Source of the DNA: Cryptomeria japonica
Taxonomy: Eukaryota > Streptophyta > Pinopsida > Cupressales > Cupressaceae
NCBI RefSeq assembly: GCF_030272615.1
Contig: NC_081414.1
Span: 660,214,438-660,278,437 of the forward strand
Length of the DNA stretch: 64,000 bases
Direction of reading: 5' to 3'
Below, piece by piece: positions 57,726 through 64,000 of the stretch. Numbering within the stretch: the stretch's first letter is position 1; each line of letters begins with the position of its first letter. The notes below the pieces were generated by a model. The model was given only the letters and a program-made list of their open reading frames with translations, made no database searches and was not told where the DNA came from. Made by a program: the position numbers and the translations under genes.

Positions 57726-57736
57726 AAGTGGGAGAA
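57726..57736 (+). promoter_or_regulatory. E1 polypurine tract
   Basis: AAGTGGGAGAA directly before the 3' LTR start TGTTGGG; standard copia plus-strand primer. Confidence 0.9.
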
Positions 57737-58634
57737 TGTTGGGAAAAATGATGTCTCAACCTTCCATTTGCATGAGGTTACTATTTATAGTAATTTTTCA
57801 TTTGAGCATTAAATAGTGCAAAATTCTCCCCAAAGCTTCTAGTTGGCTAGATAAGCATTATGATAAAGTTTTATTGCAAGATCATAGCTAGTTCTGAAGA
57901 TATGAAAGTTTTTGTTTTGGAGGGGTGCAATGAAAGGTTTAAATTTAATTTTGAGTAATTTAGAGGCTCTGGAATGCCCTAAAAAAGTGGACATAAATAG
58001 CATAGTGGTTTACGAGGTGATAGAGAACTTCGTGATCTTTCTGTCGCTTCAAATGGTTCATTAATCAGACACATGGTTCACAAGTTATGGCCTCTGAAAG
58101 TTTATACTCCTAAAATAGGAAATATAAAATGCATCGGACACATAAATAAGTTGTAAATGGAAGGGACATGTGTTGATGTTTGTTCTAACATGTCATAGGG
58201 AGTCTAGATAGGAGATAAGGTCAGATCCACTTTATTGGTGGTTTTATCCCATGGTTTTGTAATACCATTTGATAGTTTCTCATATTGTATCTCCTATTTA
58301 TGAGGTGTGTGAGATAGAGGTTGTGTGTAAGATTCTTATGTCTATTGAGATACCTCTGAATCACTTATTAGTGGTACTCCTATGAAGAGATTTATTTGCA
58401 AGTATATTGTAATCTATTGTTTATTTCTGAATAATATATTGGGTAGCTTTTGGAGTGTGGGGTTTTTCTCCCAAAAAGGGTTTCCCCTCGTAAATCACTG
58501 TGTTGTGGTAGGCATGTTGTTGTGTCTATTTCTTTTAAGTTTTTGTAACTATTGTAATGATCTGTAAAAAAAAATTGAATTACCCTCCTCTAAGGTTAGT
58601 GTAGGAATTTGCTCCGCTACTTAACTTCCTTACA
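57737..58634 (+). repeat. E1 3' LTR
   Basis: 898 bp, ends CTTCCTTACA next to the CTTCT duplication; see the 5' LTR for comparison. Confidence 0.95.
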
Positions 58635-58639
58635 CTTCT

Positions 58640-59090
58640 CAACTGCAACATGAGTTGTTATTTCATGTTGATTGCCAACTATTGCTAGCCTGCTCGCATG
58701 TTTGTTCTGATTTCTAGGGACACTAGATATATTGAAGGCTTCAAATCCTTCTATTAGGTCCCACACTCTATGCTTGTAAGACTTGATAAGATCATTTTTT
58801 ATTGTTCTTTGAGCTCTAACTTGGTTGACAACTAGCTCACTCTCTCCATGTGCATGTAAGGATTTTATCCCTCTTTTTTATGTTATTTGGAGACCTAAGA
58901 TCAGTGCTTCATACTCAGCCACATTGTTAGAGCAGCTAAAATGAAGCTTGAATGAAAAATGATATTTCTCCTTATTAGGAGAGATGAGTAGCACATTGGC
59001 CCCTGCAACATTCTTGTTTCTTGAACCATCAAAAAACATATCCCTTAATCCCCTAAAATCATTGGTTTCCTTAATGAGATTGGGGATAGG
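58640..59090 (-). pseudogene. Element C second RNase H domain, before RT
   Basis: MFFDGSRNKNVAGANVLLIS, NNVAEYEALILGLQ, and further on HGESELVV, where the third catalytic Asp reads Glu. RAQRTIKNDLIKSYKHR is shared with E2 (SAQRTTKNNLLKSYKHR). It is archaeal-like RNase H, sits between protease and RT, and is now separated from RT by the copia E1. Broken after LGLQ by a stop. Confidence 0.75.
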
Positions 59091-60183
59091 GGTATATTCC
59101 TCATGGATGCAATAGGTACCAAGGACTATATCATTGACCTCACCAATTGGGTCAAATTGAAAATAATTATCCCACTCATCAAGTAGGCAGTCAAGGACCT
59201 CCTCTACAAGATTATAAGGTTCCTTGGTTGAAACATCCTCCTTCTCATCATAGAGGGTACAATTCATATTTATAGGGCTTGGAATATAGGGCTCAGTATG
59301 GTCTTTTACAATAGGCTCTACTTTTATAGTAAACTTTGTACCATATATTATTCTAAATAGCATATGAGACCAATCTGAGGATAGATAGCTAGTAACCTTT
59401 GTACCATATCTTATTCTGAATATCATATGAGACCAGTCTGAGGATAGATAGCCTCCTATCTTGGTAGTGAACTCCCTTGATAAACAAATGGTGAAGAAAG
59501 TAGGGAGGTCAATGGCTGAAATTTCTTGTAAGACACTACAATGAGGGCATGCATGTAAGGTCAAACATAAGTCCTTAATAACCCCCACAGTTTGAACTAT
59601 GGTGCCACTGAGTTTCACAACTTCCCTAGCCATAGGTTCATATTAAATGCCTAGGCAATCAACTACATTCTTGGGCATGATTGAGCTCCCAGCTCCTAAA
59701 TCTATCATATAATTATACACTAAGTTACCTCCTATAATCAAAGAGAGATAGAAAGGGGGTGGCTTACTGATCCTTGTTGAGTTCTCTCCCTCAAAAGGAT
59801 GCACCAAACTAGTTGGAGCAGATGAGCTACAACCTTTTATTGTTTCTCCTGCGTTGTTGATATCCTTTAAAAACCTCTGAGAGTAGATCTCTCTGAGATG
59901 GAATGGAGAGTGCATCCCACATGGAAACATTGAGATTAGCCTTCTTAATGTTTTCAATAATGTTGAAGGGAACCACAACCTTAGCAGTGATAGGGTCAAG
60001 CTTTGTCCTTGAAGAAACTTTGGGTTGCTCTTGCTCCTTGTCATTTTGATTTTTGTTTAGAACAACTATCTTATCTAGGGTCTTTGGAGTTATGGTTTTC
60101 ATAGTAGGTTGTGAAGATTGGGTTGTTGTAGTAAACACATCATTGTTTATATTCCTCCTCTTTGACCTAGTGTTATTAGCCAT
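59090..60183 (-). pseudogene. Element C gag-protease region
   Basis: MANNTRSKRRNINNDVFTTT (60,183) leads into VVVPFNIIENIKK and DALSIPSQRDLL. The protease active site reads YNYMIDLGAGSSIMPKNVVD (about 59,650-59,710; Asp-Leu-Gly instead of Asp-Ser-Gly). Downstream is GVIKDLCLTLHAC and an acidic linker. A 63-bp in-frame tandem duplication (about 59,334-59,459) repeats the block YLSSDWSHM. Stops and at least one frameshift (near 59,880). Confidence 0.8.
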
Positions 60184-61573
60184 AGAGTCACTATTTAGTT
60201 GATTAACACCACAAAAGTTTGTCTCCTACAAGTTCATCAGGGTAGAATCTCTTTGTGCATAGGTTGGACAATCATGAAATTGTTGTACTAAATTGATTGG
60301 TTCACTTTGTGCCACTAAGGCTTGAGAGATCTCCATTTTGATGTGCAGTCTGTTTGTGGGGTTGATTGCATGGATTGTGCCATTCTTGCTCTTGAGCAAA
60401 GTTGTGTTGTGTGGAGACTATTGCCTTTGAGGTACTTGCAACAATAGGGTTCAAACTACTCAAAGGCTTGGCGTTACTCCATTGGTTCTACCCTTGAAAT
60501 TTTGACATATTCTATTGGTAGTTCTACTTTGGTGCTTGATAGGGCTTGCTGGCCTAAGACTACTATCTTTTGATCATAACCAAGTCATTGTTAAACCCCT
60601 GCATCATGGCCTTATGCTCCTGAATCTTCATAAGTGATGGAGTAGGAGTAGGGGTAAGTTGTTTACTTTTAGATGCTATTGGGATAGGTGCCAAAATAGG
60701 TTGTTGAGAAATAGCCTCCAGGAATAAGGGTATTGTAGGTCTAGGAGCTATCTTTCCTACCTATATTAGACAATTTTCTGCCCTTATGGTAGTGTCATAT
60801 TCTCCTGCTAAATTCTCTCCTCCTATTGATTGTATCATAGTGGAAATATCAATATTAAGAGCCCTAAATAAGTATAAAAATGTATGATTGGAAGATGGCT
60901 TGACCAAGGTAGGGATCCTATCCCAAGTCTTCTAAAATCTATAATTAAAGTCTCACATTAACTCATGAGGTTCTCTTTTGATAGTAGTTAACTTCTCTAC
61001 AAGAGATAAATGGTCACTCTTGTCTTCAAAGTGTTTGCATAATTCCTCCCCCAACTCATCCCAATTATGGATGGAGTTAGAGGCTAATCCCATATACCAT
61101 TGTAGGTATTTTCCTTTGAAGGTTGAGGTAAGAAGCCTAATTGCTATGTTGTCCTTTATTACATCAAATACAATGCAAATACTAGCAACATCTTGGATAT
61201 GTTCAGTTGGGGTAATAGAATTTTTACCAGTGAAAAATGGTATAGCCTTTAAGGTGGCTATCGGTATATCATCCTTTTGGGCTAAAACCAAAGAACTACC
61301 TCCATTAAATGTGAGAAAAGCATGATTCCTAGGGACAAACATAGGAAATAAAATCCTATTAATATGAATAGCAGGGCCTTTAGATTGTGACGGTCTTGTG
61401 AATGGAGGTGTAGAATGAGACCATAAGGGTCTAGATGCTATTGCTTCAGTACCCCTAACCGATGATAGTGAATCTCTACCCCCTATTCTTCTAGAACTAG
61501 AATATGAAAGCTCAATATACCAAAAAAATACCTCTAGAAGATGCTTTGGTTTGAGTTCTTGGCATGAAAACAA
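60184..61573 (-). pseudogene. Element C gag
   Basis: Gypsy Gag with IRLLTSTFKGKYLQWYMG, LASNSIHNWDELGEELCKHF and EDKSDHLSLVEKLTTIKREP (Retrotrans_gag type), forming the capsid. The first 206 codons (60,953-61,573) are open. The part down to 60,184 is full of stops and no zinc knuckle is visible. The leader continues upstream to the LTR at 61,720. Confidence 0.8.
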
Positions 61574-61719
61574 TAGTAGGTCAGGAATAAGAGATTGAAT
61601 CTATCATTAGAGTCACCAAGTGCTTGAAAGGTAACTACCTCCAAAGGATAGATTTCTAAGAGCAACATTGAATCCTTGCAAAAATTGAAGTTATGTGTCC
61701 TATTGGGCATGTTACAAAC

Positions 61720-63119
61720 TATTGTCACAAAAGTTTGCACCCTTTTTGAACACTCATTCTCAATACCTTGTGAAATGTGGAAACAACCTCTAAGTGTGGG
61801 ACCTTGCTAAATGTGAGGTTGAATCTTCAGAGAAGGTCAACTTCCTTATCAATCAAAGTGCAGTGTTGGACCAACCTAACATTTATAAAACCTATTCTTA
61901 TGATCTTGGGGGAAAAGAGGAAGAAGGAATGCTGAAAGGGAAATAAGGTGATGAACCTAGATTTAGATATGATCCTCCATGCCTATAACTGCACAAGACA
62001 TCAAATAAAACTACTCAAGGATATGCACAATTTCCTATCCTAATAAACTCCCTAAGAGTATGTAAAGGTTATAATCCTATAGAATGAAGAGAGGAATCAA
62101 AACAATTCACAGAAAACACCCACAAGGGTGTTAACACAATCAAATAAGCTAAGAACTAGAAGAGAATGCATTCAGATTAAAAGGTAAAAGATATCACATA
62201 GATTATTAGAACTGAAAATAGGAAAGACAACTAATTTTATTGATGCAAAGGCAAGACAATTAACAGTTATCGAAAACATAGATTTTCGTAAAAGAAAAAA
62301 GGAAAAGACCCAGGAAAAGGGTTACAAAATTTGCCTTTGTAGTTCAGACATAACTCAAATAGAACCCTAGGTTTAGAAACCCTAACTAGCTAGGGTTAGG
62401 TTAAAAAAAGAAGAGGAGAATTAGATTAGATAGATGATCTGATGGTTGTGTGCTTGAAGATCTTTGTTGAACTGAGAAAGAGTGGCAATCCCTAAAAATA
62501 AGGGATCCCTGCATTAGGATGGCATTTGAATGGCCTCTATCAGACTCGAAAGTCCTCATTCTGCAATAAATGAAGATGGTTTTTTGAAAGAAGCATATGT
62601 AGGAGAAAAATGGAGTAATGTCACTTGTACCTAAACCTATGAGATTGGTTGGAGTAGAATCTACTCTGATTTGGGTAACCGATGAGTCAAAACTTAATTT
62701 TTAACCCACCAAGTCAGCAACCACCCTACATAGCTATTTGAATTTTTAATATCCACCTCAAGTTTGAATTTGAGCCACTATATCTTCCTTATCGCACACA
62801 GATTGATGGCCAAGATCGCACCACAAAGCCTTCAAAGGGGCCCCAAAAAAGAGTTTAAAATGGGGTCATCAATCTCCCCATTAAGTGAAAATGGACGGCT
62901 GAGATTGGTAGTTAAAATGACCAGCCCTATAAGCCGTATCACTGTTTTGTAGCTAGAGATAACTCTTTTCTTTTAATTGCTATGAAACAATGATAACCTC
63001 CCTTTTTTATCTATTGCATCACTATTTCATGAGCTGAAATAACCTCTTTACCTTAATTGTCGCAAAACAGCGATAATTCATTCGGCCAACCTTTATCACT
63101 ATATCATAGGGGTCAAGCA
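61720..63119 (-). repeat. Element C 5' LTR (diverged)
   Basis: On the + strand TATTGTCACAAAAGTTTGCA matches the E2 LTR start (TGTTCTCACAAAAGTTTGCA). Collinear blocks such as AAGTGTGGGACCTTGCTAAA and a CCCTAACTAGCTAGGG region follow. The right end is placed at GGGGTCAAGCA (63,109-63,119) by comparison with GGGGTCAACA in E2; that edge is tentative. Shorter than the E2 LTR because of deletions. Confidence 0.65.
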
Positions 63120-64000
63120 GTGGTTAGCCATAACTGTTGTGACCCCGTGATATCCTTGTTTGTTCTTGTGGATCATAAAAATGGAACCAAGTAGCTAAGA
63201 CCTAATCCCACTCTCATGTACACACATTGGAATACAAAAGAGCCTATGGAGATATCTCACTTTTAATACTTCTTGTAGAGGAGAGAGAGTCAAGGAATAT
63301 ATCTTAGGGTTTTTATTCCTTTGTTTTAATGTAGAGGAGATGTGTAAAATATGATGCAATAACCAACTATGCTAGGAGATGAAAAAGGAAGCAAGTATGA
63401 ACTGAAAATGCAAACTGACTGAATTGAAATTGAGAAATTGAATACAGAGCAGGAAGGGGGATTCAAATGTGCACCTGTTCCTAATGATGCAAAGCATCCA
63501 CTCCAAAACCACATTAGGGAGATTTCTTTATCCCAACTTACCTATTCAAAAGGTCTCATCCTTCCACAACTTCACAAATCCCTCACTAGGCTCTTACTCC
63601 ACTCAAAAGGCTACAATAGCCCAAACACATCTAATCCCCTCACACCCTTATCCAATCACTCACACATATTCCTCCATACACATTCAACTCTCTCTACCCA
63701 TCCAACCTCCCAAGAACTCACAATGAGTACTGCTGCAAAAATACCGGTCTAGGCAGCCACAATGCTCATTTAGGATAGTCATGTTGACATAAATATTTCC
63801 TCACTCAAGGGGTTCCAAAAATAAACAAGGCTTCAAAGAACCTCCTATACCTTCCTTAGTACTCCCCACTCTTACACTCATCAACACTCAATCTTACACA
63901 AAAAATGGAGATGTTTTATCACTGCCAAATTAAGACAATCAACTAAGTCTAGGGATAGTCATAGACTTTCTCTTCCATCTCACTTCTCAATGCCTTAAAA
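63120..64000. other. Unassigned sequence
   Basis: Nothing recognised. Short open frames (for example 63,438-63,752, + strand) are Ser/Thr/Pro/His-rich low-complexity translations with no family resemblance. It may be the flank of element C or another decayed LTR. Confidence 0.5.

Larger units (their letters stand above)
27082..58634 (+). mobile_element. E1: Ty1/copia retrotransposon, split by gypsy E2
   Basis: TGTTGGG...CTTACA with perfect 5-bp target duplication CTTCT (27,077-27,081 and 58,635-58,639). LTRs of 897 and 898 bp agree at roughly 85% by eye over the first 300 bases. Order on +: 5' LTR, primer site, gag, zinc knuckle, protease, [E2], integrase, RT, RNase H, polypurine tract, 3' LTR. 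Removing E2 leaves 5.8 kb, a normal copia size. The reading frame on either side of E2 (KMIKGVMV, then IGVRFGTLHKLE) reads on as one protein. Confidence 0.95.
24310..63119 (-). mobile_element. C: Ty3/gypsy retrotransposon, split by copia E1
   Basis: Old minus-strand gypsy element in two parts. The left part (24,310-27,081) holds integrase, RNase H and RT. The right part (58,635-63,119) holds a second RNase H, protease, gag and 5' LTR. Continuity is shown by E2, a sister copy with the same order uninterrupted at this point, and by the CTTCT target duplication of E1. The integrase C-terminus and 3' LTR are missing at the left, where copy H abuts. Without E1 about 7.2 kb remain. Confidence 0.85.

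Noticed and set aside
63438-63752. Plus-strand frame of 104 codons near the right edge
   Set aside because: Ser/Thr/Pro/His-rich low-complexity translation with an overlapping open frame; no family resemblance or upstream signal.
1-64000. Host gene, tRNA/rRNA gene, CRISPR array or bacterial operon
   Set aside because: Nothing fits: all coding similarity seen is to retroelement gag/pol or to element-borne unknown ORFs, and all long repeats are LTRs or their internal duplications.

Overview
The window contains no recognisable host gene, rRNA, tRNA gene, CRISPR array or bacterial-type operon. It is a block of nested, decayed LTR retrotransposons (Ty3/gypsy and Ty1/copia) at an AT-rich base composition, which points to a large plant nuclear genome. 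A gymnosperm/conifer is my best guess from the general look of the translated repeats; I could not run a search to confirm it. Every coding region carries stops or frameshifts, so nearly all are annotated as pseudogenes. Identities quoted are by-eye estimates over sampled stretches.

Left block (1-24,300, + strand): three successive partial copies (F, G, H) of a gypsy lineage with a long extra protein of unknown function. In F and G an integrase tail is followed by a motif resembling an LTR start, then the extra ORF (about 1,150 codons). In all three copies the ORF's C-terminus is followed by a TATA box and the 3' half of an LTR. The extra ORF therefore appears to lie inside the LTR, upstream of the promoter. 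Copy G is split by a 9.2-kb minus-strand non-autonomous element, E4 (10,342-19,556, target duplication GGAAG). E4 encodes a coiled-coil/five-zinc-knuckle Gag-like protein and a second about 1,100-codon ORF but no protease, RT or integrase. Its 3' LTR carries a further nested solo LTR.

Right block (24,300-63,120): a five-level nest. C is an old minus-strand gypsy element (integrase, RNase H, RT on the left; second RNase H, protease, gag, 5' LTR on the right). It is split by copia E1 (27,082-58,634, TSD CTTCT). E1 is split by gypsy E2 (29,239-54,990, minus strand, same family as C). E2 is split by D (36,204 to about 52,040, + strand), a tandem LTR-internal-LTR-internal-LTR array of a non-autonomous family. 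The middle LTR of D is split by copia E3 (42,459-46,263, TSD AGGGA). LTR-pair divergence seen by eye decreases with nesting depth, as it should.

The last 0.9 kb (63,120-64,000) holds nothing I recognise. The main points of interest are the ORF inside the LTRs of the F/G/H family, the RNase H domain placed between protease and RT in C and E2, the three-LTR array D with a shared in-frame amber codon, and the probable parasitism of a copia machinery by E4.
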